A DNA stretch of 64,000 nucleotides from Halomonas stenophila (GTDB lineage Bacteria; Pseudomonadota; Gammaproteobacteria; Pseudomonadales; Halomonadaceae). Both the position numbers and the translations under genes were made by a program. Position 1 is the stretch's first letter. Every line of letters begins with the position of its first letter. The DNA lies in contig NZ_JACHXR010000003.1 of assembly GCF_014192275.1 (NCBI RefSeq), positions 147,647-211,646 on the forward strand. Reading direction: 5' to 3'. The notes beneath the pieces are model-generated. The model was given only the letters and a program-made list of their open reading frames with translations, ran no database searches and had not been told where the DNA came from. This document shows, piece after piece, positions 51,894 through 61,330 of this stretch.

Positions 51894-54098
51894 ATGGACG
51901 ACGTCACGGCGATTCTCGACCACATGAACCCGGCCCAGCGCGAGGCCGTCAGCGCCCCCCAGGGCAACATGCTGGTACTGGCCGGCGCCGGGTCGGGCAA
52001 GACCCGGGTGCTGGTGCACCGCATCGCCTGGCTGATGCAGGCCGAGGGACTCTCGCCCTATGCCGTGCTGGCGGTGACCTTCACCAACAAGGCCGCCCGG
52101 GAGATGCGCACCCGCCTGGAGGCCCTGCTGGGCATCTCGCTGCGCAACGTCTGGGTCGGCACCTTCCACTCCATCGGCCATCGCCTGCTGCGCACCCACT
52201 GGCAGGACGCCCGCCTGCCCCAGCACTTCCAGATCATCGACAGCGACGACCAGCTTCGCCTGGTCAAGCGCCTGCTGAAGGATCATCGCATCGACGACGA
52301 GCGCTTCCCGCCGCGCCAGGTGCAGTCCTTCATCTCCGGCTGCAAGGAGGAGGGCCTGCGCCCCCATCAGGTGGATGCCCATGGCGACGCCTACCTGGGC
52401 CAGATGGTCGAGCTCTACGAGCGCTACCAGCTGACCTGCGAGCGCGGCGGCCTGGTCGACTTCGGCGAGCTGCTGCTCAGGAGCCTCGAGCTGCTGCGTG
52501 ACAACCCGGCGCTGCTGGCCCATTACCAGGAGCGCTTCGCCCATGTGCTGGTCGACGAGTTCCAGGACACCAATACCCTGCAGTACGCCTGGCTCAAGCT
52601 GCTCACCGGCCTGCGCACGCCGATGACCGTGGTCGGTGACGATGACCAGTCCATCTACGGCTGGCGCGGCGCACGGATCGAGAACATCCGCCGCTTCGAG
52701 CAGGAGTTTCCGGCGACCCGCACGGTACGCCTGGAGCAGAACTACCGCTCCACCAGTGCCATCCTCGATGCCGCCAACGCCCTGATCCGCCATAACGCCG
52801 AGCGCATGGGCAAGGAGCTGTGGACCGCCGGCGAGCGGGGCGAGCCGATCTCGGTCTACAGCGGCTTCAATGACCTCGACGAGTCGCGCTTCATCGTCGA
52901 CACCATCCGCGAGAAGGTCGAGGAGGGCATCAACCGCCGCGAGATCGCCATCCTCTATCGCTCCAATGCCCAGTCCCGGGTGCTCGAGGAGACGCTGATC
53001 CGCCAGGGCGTGCCCTATCGGATCTATGGGGGGCAGCGCTTCTACGAGCGCCTGGAGATCAAGAACGCCCTGGCCTACCTGCGCCTGCTGCTCAATCGCG
53101 ATGATGATGCCTCGCTGGAGCGGGTGATCAATGTCCCGGCCCGGGGCATCGGTACCCGCACCGTGGAGGTGCTGCGGGAGCGGGCACGACAGGCCGGCGT
53201 GTCGCTCTGGCAGGCGCTGCACGACGCCCAGCTGGACGGGGCCCTCAGGGGCCGGGCCGCCACCTCGGTGAAGGCCTTCGCCGACCTCATCGAGCGCCTC
53301 GACAACCAGACCGCGGGCCTGGCGCTCCACGAGATCATCGACCATGTCAACGAGCGCTCCGGCCTGGTGGAGCACCATCGCAACGAGCGGGGCGAGAAGG
53401 GCCAGGCCCGGGTCGAGAACCTCGAGGAGCTGGTCACCGCCGCCAAGGCCTTCACCCAGGGCGAGGCCCTCGATCCGGTGGAGGCCGGCGAGGGTGCGGC
53501 GGCCCTGGAGGCCTTCCTCGCCGAGGCGGCGCTGAATGCCGGCGACCATGAGGCGGACGAGTTCGAGGATTGCGTGCAGTTGATGACCCTGCACTCGGCC
53601 AAGGGCCTGGAGTTCCCGGTGGTGTTCGTCGCCGGCGTCGAGGAGGGGCTCTTCCCCCACAAGATGTCCCTGGAGGAACCCGGTCGCCTCGAGGAGGAGC
53701 GCCGGCTGTGCTATGTGGGCCTGACCCGGGCGATGCGCAAGCTCTATCTCACCCACGCCGAGCTGCGTCGGCTGCACGGCAAGGAGACCTTCCAGCGGCC
53801 GTCGCGCTTCCTGCGCGAGCTGCCCGAGGAATTCCTCGAGGAGGTGCGCCTGCGTGGCCAGATCTCGCGCCCGGTCACCGCCTCGCGCCCCACACCGAGC
53901 CGGCGTCAGGACGCCGTCGACGGGGGCGGCGACCTGCCGTCGCTGTCGCTGGGCCAGCGGGTCAGCCACCCGATCTTCGGCGAGGGGGTGATCCTCAATG
54001 CCGAGGGGGAGGGCGAGCGGGCTCGGGTCCAGGTCAGCTTCCAGGGCGAGGGGGACAAGTGGCTGGTATTGGGCTTCGCCAAGCTCACGCCGCTATAG
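51894..54098 (+). CDS. uvrD: DNA helicase II UvrD
   Basis: UvrD is a superfamily 1 3'-5' helicase for nucleotide-excision and mismatch repair. The 734-residue protein has motif I GAGSGKTR (31-38), motif Ia VTFTNKAAREMR, motif II VDEFQDTN, motif III DDDQSIYGWRGA, motif IV EQNYRS, motif V LMTLHSAKGLEFPVVFVAG and motif VI YVGLTRAMRKL. The C-terminal region ends with the Tudor-like RNA-polymerase-binding fold (GQRVSHPIFGEGVILNAEGE). This C-terminal part and MDDVTAILDHMNPAQREAV support UvrD over Rep. It is followed after 117 bp by the TRAP protein gene. Confidence 0.95.
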   Translation: MDDVTAILDHMNPAQREAVSAPQGNMLVLAGAGSGKTRVLVHRIAWLMQAEGLSPYAVLAVTFTNKAAREMRTRLEALLGISLRNVWVGTFHSIGHRLLRTHWQDARLPQHFQIIDSDDQLRLVKRLLKDHRIDDERFPPRQVQSFISGCKEEGLRPHQVDAHGDAYLGQMVELYERYQLTCERGGLVDFGELLLRSLELLRDNPALLAHYQERFAHVLVDEFQDTNTLQYAWLKLLTGLRTPMTVVGDDDQSIYGWRGARIENIRRFEQEFPATRTVRLEQNYRSTSAILDAANALIRHNAERMGKELWTAGERGEPISVYSGFNDLDESRFIVDTIREKVEEGINRREIAILYRSNAQSRVLEETLIRQGVPYRIYGGQRFYERLEIKNALAYLRLLLNRDDDASLERVINVPARGIGTRTVEVLRERARQAGVSLWQALHDAQLDGALRGRAATSVKAFADLIERLDNQTAGLALHEIIDHVNERSGLVEHHRNERGEKGQARVENLEELVTAAKAFTQGEALDPVEAGEGAAALEAFLAEAALNAGDHEADEFEDCVQLMTLHSAKGLEFPVVFVAGVEEGLFPHKMSLEEPGRLEEERRLCYVGLTRAMRKLYLTHAELRRLHGKETFQRPSRFLRELPEEFLEEVRLRGQISRPVTASRPTPSRRQDAVDGGGDLPSLSLGQRVSHPIFGEGVILNAEGEGERARVQVSFQGEGDKWLVLGFAKLTPL

Positions 54099-54215
54099 GT
54101 GCGCCGGGAGACGCCGGGTCGCTTGCCGCTGAATTCGGCTTTCACGCATACTGCCGAAGGAACAGGCGTGCCCCTCGGCGCGCCGTACAACGATCATCGA
54201 GGAGTCGCGCCCGCC

Positions 54216-55301
54216 ATGGAACGTCGCCATTTTCTCAAGACCGTCGGGGCCGGCACCGCCGGTGTCGTCGCCGCGCCCTTCGTTTCCACCGCCGGTGCCC
54301 AGGAGCCCATCACCTGGAACATGGTGACCTCCTGGCCCAAGAACTTCCCGGCGCTGGGCACCGGCGCCAACGAACTCGCCGAACGCATCGAGCGGATGTC
54401 CGGAGGCCGCATGCGCGTGCGGGTCCACGGCGCCGGCGAGATGGTCCCGGCCCTGGAGGTCTTCGACGCGGTGTCCGGCGGGACCGCCGAGATGGGCCAT
54501 TCCGCGTCCTACTACTGGCGCGGCAAGGTCGCCGCCGCCCAGTTCTTCACCGCGGTGCCCTTCGGCATGACCACCACCGAGACCAATGCCTGGCTCTACC
54601 ATGGCGGCGGCCAGGCGTTGTGGGATGAGCTCTACGCCGAGCACAACCTCAAGCCCTTCGCGGTGGGCAATACCGGCACCCAGATGGCCGGCTGGTTCAA
54701 GAAGGAGATCGACTCCCTGGAGGACATGCAGGGACTCAAGCTGCGGCTGCCGGGGCTGGCCGGCGAGGCGATGAGCGGCATCGGCGTGACCACCCTGACC
54801 ATCCCGGGCAGCGAGATCTTCACCTCCATGCAGACCGGGGTGCTGGATGCCGCCGACTGGGTCGGCCCCTACAACGACCTGGCCTTCGGCCTGCACCAGG
54901 TGGCGGAGTACTACTACACCTCGGCCTGGAACGAGCCCAGCGCCATCCTCGAGGGCACCGTCAACCTGGAGGCCTGGAAGGCCCTCCCGGACGACCTGAA
55001 GGCCGTGGTGAGCGAGGCGGCCCGGGCCTCCAACCTGGCGATGATCAGCGAGTACGCCTATCGCAATGCCGAGGCGCTGCGGACCCTGGTCGACGAGCAC
55101 GGCGTGAAGCTGCGCGCCTTCCCCGATGAGGTTATGGCGGCGCTGCACGACTCGTCGCAGCGGGTCCTTCGCCAGCAGGTCGAGAGCGACGAGGCGTCGC
55201 GCCGCGTATACGAGGCCTATCGCGACTTCCAGCAGAAGGTCAGGCCCTTCACCGACGTCGGCGAGTTCGCCTACCTCAAGGCGCGGGACCGCCTGGCCTG
55301 A
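54216..55301 (+). CDS. TRAP transporter substrate-binding protein (DctP family), Tat-exported
   Basis: The 361-residue protein starts ERRHFLKTVGAGTAGVVAAP, a twin-arginine (Tat) signal, with cleavage near STAGAQ. The mature part has EPITWNMVTSWPKNFPALGT, then TWF-type DctP segments such as RMSGGRMRVRVHGAGEMVPA and GVLDAADWVGPYNDLAFGLH. It resembles TakP-type binders of keto acids or other organic anions. The ATG at 54216 has GAGGAG upstream; upstream in-frame extension is not conserved. No dctQ or dctM gene is present, so its membrane partner is elsewhere. It is not functionally tied to its neighbours. Confidence 0.86.
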   Translation: MERRHFLKTVGAGTAGVVAAPFVSTAGAQEPITWNMVTSWPKNFPALGTGANELAERIERMSGGRMRVRVHGAGEMVPALEVFDAVSGGTAEMGHSASYYWRGKVAAAQFFTAVPFGMTTTETNAWLYHGGGQALWDELYAEHNLKPFAVGNTGTQMAGWFKKEIDSLEDMQGLKLRLPGLAGEAMSGIGVTTLTIPGSEIFTSMQTGVLDAADWVGPYNDLAFGLHQVAEYYYTSAWNEPSAILEGTVNLEAWKALPDDLKAVVSEAARASNLAMISEYAYRNAEALRTLVDEHGVKLRAFPDEVMAALHDSSQRVLRQQVESDEASRRVYEAYRDFQQKVRPFTDVGEFAYLKARDRLA

Positions 55302-55351
55302 GCCAGCCGAGGCCTTGCCGCAGCGCAGGACGGAAAGGAGGGGCGGGCGGC

Positions 55352-55759
55352 TCAGCCGTCCTGACGCACCGCGCGGATTCGGCCGTTGTCGTCCAGCGCG
55401 ACCATCACGAAGCGTGCCTCGGTCACCTTGTGCAGTTCATCGGGGTCGCGTTCGTGGGGGGCGCGGCTCCACACCTCCACATCGATCTTGATCGAGCTGT
55501 GGCCGATCTCGCGGACTTCGGTGAAGATGTTGACCATGGAGCCCACGCGCACCGGGCACAGGAAGTCCATGGCCTCGATGGCCACGGTGGCCGTGCGGCC
55601 GAGCGCCTCGCGGCCGGCGGCCAGCTCGGCGGCCTGATCCATGTGGCCGACCAGCCAGCCGCCGGGGATGTCGCCATGGAAGTTGGTGTCCTGGCGGCTC
55701 GCCACCAGCTTGAGCGTCAACTGGCCACGGGGCGCCGGGATATCGTCGAGATCGGTCAT
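55352..55759 (-). CDS. Acyl-CoA thioesterase (YciA-like hotdog fold)
   Basis: This 135-residue hotdog-fold protein starts TDLDDIPAPRGQLTLKLVAS and has the active-site region QDTNFHGDIPGGWLVGHMDQAAE typical of YciA-type thioesterases (conserved Asn and Asp/His positions), then AMDFLCPVRVGSMVNIFTEV. It hydrolyses acyl-CoA esters; the length range is not known here. The gene is convergent with the upstream TRAP protein gene and divergent from the PstS-like gene. Confidence 0.85.
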   Translation of the reverse strand: MTDLDDIPAPRGQLTLKLVASRQDTNFHGDIPGGWLVGHMDQAAELAAGREALGRTATVAIEAMDFLCPVRVGSMVNIFTEVREIGHSSIKIDVEVWSRAPHERDPDELHKVTEARFVMVALDDNGRIRAVRQDG

Positions 55760-55934
55760 CGGGGTGAGCTTTCCTGGCTTGTTGTTGTGAGCGGTGTCAG
55801 GCAGCGGGGGCGGGAGGGTGCCGCTGGCCCCTGGATCGGCAACTCATGATAAACGGCATGGCCCCGGGGGCTCCACCTTTGCCACATCATGCCACGCGAC
55901 GCGAGCCTTCGCGCCTGGTTCCCCTGGAGGACGC

Positions 55935-56879
55935 ATGACTCGGGCCTATCGCTCCCCATCATTCTGGGCCGCGCTCTTGATCGTGGCCGCGCTGTTCGCC
56001 GCCCCTGCGGAGGCGGAGCATCGCATCGGGACCCTGGATACCGTCGGCTCGGACACCATGGCAGGACTGATGCTGCGCTGGGGCGAGCGCCTCGCCCGGC
56101 GGCACCCGGGAATGCGGGTCCAGTTGCAGGCCAGCGGTTCGGCCAGCGCACCGACGGCCCTGACCGCGGGCACCACCCTGGTGGGCCCCATGTCCCGCCC
56201 CATGACCGAGGCCGAACACCAGGCCTTCGTGGCGCGCTATGGCTATCCGCCCCGGGAAGTGGTGGTGGCCAGGGACGCCCTGGTGGTGGTGGTGCATCGG
56301 CACAATCCGCTGTCGAGTCTCTCTCGGCAACAGCTCGACGCCGTCTTCTCGGAGACCTATCGTTGCGGGGCCGAGGGCGGCCTTCGTCGCTGGGCGGCGC
56401 TGGGGCTCGAGGTGCCGTCCGGTCGCATCGTGCTGCACGGACGCAACGCCGTCTCCGGCACCCATGACCTGTTCCGCCGGGAGGCCCTGTGCGGCGGCCG
56501 TTTCCGGCCCTCGGTCAACGAGCACCCCGGGTCGGCCGCCGTGGTGGCGGCCGTGGCCGCGGACCCCCAGGCCATCGGCTATGCCGGCCTCAATCACCTG
56601 ATGCCCAGCGTCCGGCCGATCCCCCTGCGGGATGCCGAGGGCGTCCAACGGGCCCCCGAGCCGAGCGCGGTGCGCCGCGGCGACTACCCGCTGGCCCGGG
56701 ACCTGCGCCTCTACGTGAACCTGCCGCCGGGAGAGTCCCTGCCGGCCGCCGAGCAGGCCTTCATCGAGCTGGTGCTGTCCGCCGAGGGGCAGGCGATCGT
56801 CGAGGAACTCGGCTTCGTCTCGCTGCCTGGGGCCGTGCTGTCGCGACAACGGCGCCGGCTGGGGCTCGAGGCGGAATAG
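55935..56879 (+). CDS. pstS: PstS-like phosphate-binding protein
   Basis: The 314-residue periplasmic protein has a Sec signal peptide (about 1-25, ending APAEAE). It continues RIGTLDTVGSDTMAGLMLRW, the PBP-type phosphate-binding start, with SAVSGTHDLF-type anion loop (GRNAVSGTHDLFRREALCGG) and the conserved RGDYPLARDLRLYVNLPPGE near the end. The ATG at 55935 has GGAGG upstream. It precedes pstC by 68 bp, but the Pho box lies after it, in that gap. It could belong to a broader phosphate/sulfate-binding family; role as PstS is inferred from position. Confidence 0.85.
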   Translation: MTRAYRSPSFWAALLIVAALFAAPAEAEHRIGTLDTVGSDTMAGLMLRWGERLARRHPGMRVQLQASGSASAPTALTAGTTLVGPMSRPMTEAEHQAFVARYGYPPREVVVARDALVVVVHRHNPLSSLSRQQLDAVFSETYRCGAEGGLRRWAALGLEVPSGRIVLHGRNAVSGTHDLFRREALCGGRFRPSVNEHPGSAAVVAAVAADPQAIGYAGLNHLMPSVRPIPLRDAEGVQRAPEPSAVRRGDYPLARDLRLYVNLPPGESLPAAEQAFIELVLSAEGQAIVEELGFVSLPGAVLSRQRRRLGLEAE

Positions 56880-56881
56880 CG

Positions 56882-56899
56882 TTGTCACTCGATTGTCAT
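56882..56899 (+). promoter_or_regulatory. Pho box (PhoB binding site) before pstC
   Basis: TTGTCAC (56882-56888), TCGA and TTGTCAT (56893-56899) reproduce the 7-4-7 layout of the Pho box (consensus CTGTCAT-N4-CTGTCAT) with near-perfect repeats. It lies in the 68-bp gap between the PstS-like gene and pstC, with AT-rich TATTTTT just after it where the -10 would be. Confidence 0.75.
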
Positions 56900-56947
56900 G
56901 ACAATGTCGTATTTTTCCGCTAGCCCACTCATCCCGGCAGTGACTCC

Positions 56948-58165
56948 ATGACGCCATCCCCCTCCACCTCGCCCATGCGACAGCGCCTGCGCCAGGGGCG
57001 CGACCGCCTGGCCACCGCCCTGATCACCGCCGGGGGGATCGGCGTGATCGCCGCGGTGATGGGCATCGCGGTCTTCCTGGTGGTCGAGGTGGTGCCGCTG
57101 TTCTGGCCCGCCGAGCCCACCGGGATCCGCCTCGAGGCACTGTGGCTGCCCCAGGACGTGGCGGGGCTGGACGCCCCGGCGTACCGCTGGCAGCCTTCGC
57201 TGGCCGACGATAGCGGTCCCCTGTTCAGCTTGCCCCCCCTGGTCTGGGGCACCCTGGAAGCGGCCGCCTGGTCGCTGGTGATCGCCGTGCCGCTGGCCCT
57301 GGGCGCCGCGGCCCATTCGGCGCTGTTCATGTCGCGTCGCCTGCGGGCCCGCCTGCGGCCCACCCTGGAACTGATGGAGGCCCTGCCCGGCGTGGTCATC
57401 GGCTTCGTCGCCGGCCTGGCTCTGGCGCCCTGGCTGGAACGACACCTGGGCCTGGCCCTGGCGCTGTTGCTGCTGTTGCCGACCGGCCTGCTGCTGGCCG
57501 GTGGCTTGTGGCGACAGCTGCCGGCCAGGCTGCAGCGACGCCTGCCGTTGGGCTGGGCGGCCCTGTGGCTGATGCCCTGGCTGGTGCTGACCTGGGGCCT
57601 GGCCCACTGGCTGGGACCACGCCTCGAGACCCTCTGGTTCGGCGGCGACCTGCGGGCCTGGCTGGAGGTCACCCTGGGGCTGGACTATGCCAACCGCAAT
57701 GCGGTGATCGTCGGCATGGCCATGGGCTTCGCGGTCGTGCCCAGCATCTATGCCCTGGCCGAGGATGCCCTCTCCGGGGTGCCGAGAAGCCTCGCCGAGG
57801 GGGCCCAGGCCCTGGGCGCGACCCGTTGGCAGACCCTGTGGCGGGTCATGCTGCCGGCGGCCAGCCCCGGGGTGCTCTCGGCGGTGATGATCGGCGCCGG
57901 CCGGGCGGTGGGCGAGACCATGATCGTGCTGATGGCCAGCGGCAACACCGCCCTGATGACGGCCAATCCCCTGGATGGCCTGCGTTCCATGGCGGCCAGC
58001 ATCGCCATCGAGCTGCCGGAGGCCGCGCCGGGAGGCACCCACTATCGCCTGCTGCTGCTGGCGGCCTTGCTGCTCTTCGCCTTCACCTTCCTGGTGAATA
58101 CCCTGGCCGAGGTGGTCCGGACCCGGCTGCACCGTCGCTATCGTCGCCTGGGAGGCCCGTCATGA
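56948..58165 (+). CDS. pstC: Phosphate ABC transporter permease PstC
   Basis: PstC and PstA form the phosphate channel in the inner membrane. The 405-residue protein has an N-terminal membrane segment (LITAGGIGVIAAVMGIAVFL), a short periplasmic loop, and the conserved permease core with EAA loop SLAEGAQALGATRWQTLWRV, then GAGRAVGETMIVLMASGN. Pseudomonad PstC is far longer (a large periplasmic insertion), so this version is the compact kind. Its stop overlaps the pstA start (ATGA). A Pho box lies before it. Confidence 0.92.
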   Translation: MTPSPSTSPMRQRLRQGRDRLATALITAGGIGVIAAVMGIAVFLVVEVVPLFWPAEPTGIRLEALWLPQDVAGLDAPAYRWQPSLADDSGPLFSLPPLVWGTLEAAAWSLVIAVPLALGAAAHSALFMSRRLRARLRPTLELMEALPGVVIGFVAGLALAPWLERHLGLALALLLLLPTGLLLAGGLWRQLPARLQRRLPLGWAALWLMPWLVLTWGLAHWLGPRLETLWFGGDLRAWLEVTLGLDYANRNAVIVGMAMGFAVVPSIYALAEDALSGVPRSLAEGAQALGATRWQTLWRVMLPAASPGVLSAVMIGAGRAVGETMIVLMASGNTALMTANPLDGLRSMAASIAIELPEAAPGGTHYRLLLLAALLLFAFTFLVNTLAEVVRTRLHRRYRRLGGPS

Positions 58166-59724
58166 GAGGGTGGCATCGCAAGACGGGGCGCGCTCGCCTG
58201 CCCCGCGGGGAGGGGCCCTGGGCCTGGCTGTCCGCCGGCAGCGTGTCGCTGTCGCTGCTGCTGCTGGCCCTGCTGCTGGGGCTGCTGGCGAGCCGTGGGC
58301 TGGGCCACTTCTGGCCCGGGGATGTCGCCCTGGTCACCCTGCAGGACGGTCGACAGCTGGCCGGCCGGGAGGTGAGGGAGCAACCCCTGCCCGATGGCAG
58401 CGGTCATGAGCGGCTCTATCGCACCGGCAACCGCGACCTGGACGGGGAGATCTGGGACTGGGTGGCCCTGGCCGCGATCCGGGAGGTGAGCCATCCGCCG
58501 GAGCTGCTGGTGCTGGAGCGTCGGCGCTGGAGCGAGTTCATCGGCCGGCTGGTGGCCCTCGAGCCCGAGGCGGGCCCCCGCCTCGAGGGCGAGGCAGCCT
58601 GGTCGGCCCTGACGGACCGCCTGGCGGAGCTCGAGGCGGGCCGCGAGGCGATACGCGAGCTGCGCGAGCGGACCATCCTGCCGCTGGTGCGTCGCCTGGA
58701 GCGTGAGGGCAAGAGCGCCGAGGCCACGCGGGCGCTGGCGGCGGCCGAGGCCCGGGTCGCCGAGCTGCGCGCCTCCCTGGGCGGGGCCCGCCTGGTGCTG
58801 GAGAGCGTGTCCGGGGAGCGGCTGATCCAGTCCCTGGACGAGATCGTTCGGGCCCGGCGTCCCAACGCCATGTCCGGTCTCGACAAGCTCGTCGCCTGGG
58901 GCGAGAGGGTGTGGCGTTTCCTCTCCGAGGGGCCGCGGGTGGGCAACGTCGAGGATGGTGTCTGGCCGGCGATCTTCGGCACCATCCTCATGGTGCTGCT
59001 GATGTCGGTGGTGGTCACGCCCTTCGGGGTACTGGCGGCGGTCTACCTCAACGAGGTGGCTCACCAGGGGCGCCTGACCCGGCTGGTGCGCATCGGCGTG
59101 CGCAACCTCGCCGGGGTGCCCTCCATCGTCTACGGCGTGTTCGGCCTGGGGGTGTTCGTCTACGGCATCGGCGGACGACTGGACCAGTGGTTCTTCGAGG
59201 CATCGTTGCCCTCGCCGACCTTCGGCACCGGCGGCCTGTTGTGGGCGTCGCTGACCCTGGCGCTGCTGACCCTGCCGGTGGTCATCGTGGCCACCGAGGA
59301 GGGACTGGCGCGCATTCCCCACCGCCAGCGGGAGGGTGCCCTGGCGCTGGGGGCGACGCGCCTGGAGATGCTGAGCCGGGTGGTGCTGCCGATGGCGATG
59401 CCGGCGATGCTCACCGGGATGATCCTGGCGGTGGCTCGGGCCGCCGGCGAGGTGGCGCCGCTGATGCTGGTGGGAGTGGCCAAGCTGGCGCCCCAGGTGC
59501 CGCTGGATGGCGACTTCCCCTACCTGCATCTTGAACGGAAGTTCATGCATCTGGGGTACCATATCTTCGATGCGGCCTTCCACGGCAACGACGTTCAGGC
59601 GGCATTGCCGATAGCATATGGCACGGCGCTGCTGCTGGTGCTGGTCATTCTGGTGCTTAACCTGACTGCAATATTTCTGCGTCACCATCTGAGATCGCGC
59701 CACGGTACTCTCTCGTCGTATTAA
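58162..59724 (+). CDS. pstA: Phosphate ABC transporter permease PstA (long form)
   Basis: The 520-residue protein has an N-terminal membrane segment, a large periplasmic/coiled-coil insertion (about 50-250) with TGNRDLDGEIWDWVALAAIR, PPELLVLERRRWSEFIGRLV and a Glu/Arg-rich helix, and then the permease core with EAA loop REGALALGATRLEMLSRVV and ARAAGEVAPLMLVG. This DUF3333-like insertion is usual for PstA of pseudomonads and vibrios. The ATG at 58162 overlaps the pstC stop; an open frame continues leftward through pstC in another phase but is not the gene. Confidence 0.93.
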   Translation: MRGWHRKTGRARLPRGEGPWAWLSAGSVSLSLLLLALLLGLLASRGLGHFWPGDVALVTLQDGRQLAGREVREQPLPDGSGHERLYRTGNRDLDGEIWDWVALAAIREVSHPPELLVLERRRWSEFIGRLVALEPEAGPRLEGEAAWSALTDRLAELEAGREAIRELRERTILPLVRRLEREGKSAEATRALAAAEARVAELRASLGGARLVLESVSGERLIQSLDEIVRARRPNAMSGLDKLVAWGERVWRFLSEGPRVGNVEDGVWPAIFGTILMVLLMSVVVTPFGVLAAVYLNEVAHQGRLTRLVRIGVRNLAGVPSIVYGVFGLGVFVYGIGGRLDQWFFEASLPSPTFGTGGLLWASLTLALLTLPVVIVATEEGLARIPHRQREGALALGATRLEMLSRVVLPMAMPAMLTGMILAVARAAGEVAPLMLVGVAKLAPQVPLDGDFPYLHLERKFMHLGYHIFDAAFHGNDVQAALPIAYGTALLLVLVILVLNLTAIFLRHHLRSRHGTLSSY

Positions 59725-59766
59725 GCTCGTCGTATCGAGATGTTGCCGTCGCTGCAAGGAGCCTTG

Positions 59767-60579
59767 ATGCCAGTCATGCGGGAAGTGCGCTCCACCAGGG
59801 GAGCTTTCATCGACTTCGCCCCCGAGGCCACCAGCCTGGAGATTCGCGGCTTCGGCTTGCGCTATGGCGACAAGCCGGCCCTCAACGACCTGACCCTGCG
59901 GGTGCCGCGGCATCGGGTCACGGCCTTCATCGGGCCCTCGGGCTGCGGCAAGTCGACCCTGCTGCGGGCCCTCAATCGCCTGCACGACCTCAACGAGGAG
60001 GTCGTGCAGGCGGGCGAGATCCGCCTCGAGGGACAGGATATCCATGCGCCCGAGGTGGCGGTGGCGGAGCTGCGTCGACGGGTGGGGATGGTCTTCCAGG
60101 CGCCCAACCCCTTCCCCATGTCGATCTACGACAACGTGGCCTTCGGACTGCGCCTGCAGGGCGGGCTGCGCAAGCGACGCCGCGACGACATCGTCGAGTG
60201 GGCGCTGCGCTCCGCGGCCCTGTGGGACGAGGTGAAGGACCGGCTGCGGGCCTCCGCCTGGTCGCTGTCGGGGGGCCAGCAGCAGCGCCTGGTGATCGCC
60301 CGCACCCTGGCGGTGGGGCCGGAGGTGCTGCTGCTCGACGAGCCGGCCTCGGCCCTGGACCCCATCTCGACCCTCAAGGTCGAGGAGCTGATCCGCAACC
60401 TGAAGGCGAGCCTGACCCTGGTGCTGGTCACCCACAACATGCAGCAGGCGGCGCGGGTCTCGGACTATACCGCCTTCCTGCAGGACGGCGAGCTGGTGGA
60501 GTATGCTCCCACCGATACCCTCTTCACCAACCCGCGCCTCGCGCGCACCGAGAATTACATCACCGGACGCATGGCCTGA
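59767..60579 (+). CDS. pstB: Phosphate ABC transporter ATP-binding protein PstB
   Basis: PstB powers the PstCA channel. The 270-residue protein has Walker [21 protein letters not shown] (typical of PstB), Q-loop [20 protein letters not shown], signature [17 protein letters not shown], Walker [16 protein letters not shown] and H-loop [19 protein letters not shown]. The ATG at 59767 has AAGGAG 6 bp upstream and begins after a short extension; an ATG-like start at 59740 is less likely. phoU follows 25 bp later. Confidence 0.95.
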   Translation: MPVMREVRSTRGAFIDFAPEATSLEIRGFGLRYGDKPALNDLTLRVPRHRVTAFIGPSGCGKSTLLRALNRLHDLNEEVVQAGEIRLEGQDIHAPEVAVAELRRRVGMVFQAPNPFPMSIYDNVAFGLRLQGGLRKRRRDDIVEWALRSAALWDEVKDRLRASAWSLSGGQQQRLVIARTLAVGPEVLLLDEPASALDPISTLKVEELIRNLKASLTLVLVTHNMQQAARVSDYTAFLQDGELVEYAPTDTLFTNPRLARTENYITGRMA

Positions 60580-60604
60580 CGCCCTGCGCCCCCAGGAGAG
60601 TCTC

Positions 60605-61330
60605 ATGGACATCACCAGCGATATCCACAGCCAGCATATCTCGCGGCAGTTCAATCATGAGCTCGAGGAGCTCAAGACCCACCTGATGGCCATGGGCGGC
60701 CTGGTCGAGAAGCAGGTGCAGGATGCCGTCCGGGCCCTGCTCGACGGGGACTCCACCCTGGCCCGTCAGGTGGTCGACAACGACCGTGCCGTCAACGACA
60801 TGCAGATCAAGATCGACGACGAGTGCACGCGTGTGCTGGCCCGTCGCCAGCCCGCGGCCTCGGACCTGCGCCTGGTGCTGGCGGTGATTCGCGCCGCCTC
60901 CGACCTGGAGCGCATCGGCGACGAGGCCAGCAAGATCGCCCGCAACGCCGGGGAGCTGGTGGAGAGCAACAATGGCACCCGCGGCTTCGTCGAAGTGCGC
61001 ATCATCAGCGAGCACGTGCGCAAGATGGTGCGTGATGCCCTGACCGCCTTCGCCCGCTTCGACACCGAGCTGGCGCTCAAGGTGGTGCAGGAGGACGACC
61101 AGGTCGACAGCGAGTATCAGAGCGCGATGCGTTCCTTGATGACCTTCATGATGGAGGATGCCCGGGCGATCTCGCCGGTGCTCGGCATCATGTGGATCCT
61201 GCGGGCCCTGGAGCGGATCGGTGACCACGCCAACAACCTGGCCGAGTATGTGGTCTATCTGGTCAAGGGACTCGACATCCGCCACACGGACCCGGATGAT
61301 CTCGACGAGGACGTGCTCGGCGAGGGTTGA
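60605..61330 (+). CDS. phoU: Phosphate signalling protein PhoU
   Basis: PhoU links the Pst transporter to the sensor kinase PhoR and represses the Pho regulon when phosphate is plentiful. The 241-residue, all-helical protein has two PhoU repeats with the metal-binding E/DxxxD motifs, for example DLERIGDEASKIARNAGELV and ALERIGDHANNLAEYVVYLV. The ATG at 60605 follows CCAGGAGAG and starts MDITSDIHSQHISRQFNHEL as in other gammaproteobacteria. It closes the pst operon. Confidence 0.96.
   Translation: MDITSDIHSQHISRQFNHELEELKTHLMAMGGLVEKQVQDAVRALLDGDSTLARQVVDNDRAVNDMQIKIDDECTRVLARRQPAASDLRLVLAVIRAASDLERIGDEASKIARNAGELVESNNGTRGFVEVRIISEHVRKMVRDALTAFARFDTELALKVVQEDDQVDSEYQSAMRSLMTFMMEDARAISPVLGIMWILRALERIGDHANNLAEYVVYLVKGLDIRHTDPDDLDEDVLGEG

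Noticed and set aside
57508..58161. In-frame upstream extension of pstA across pstC
   Set aside because: It overlaps pstC in another phase; the ATGA junction at 58162 and the usual PstA start decide against it.
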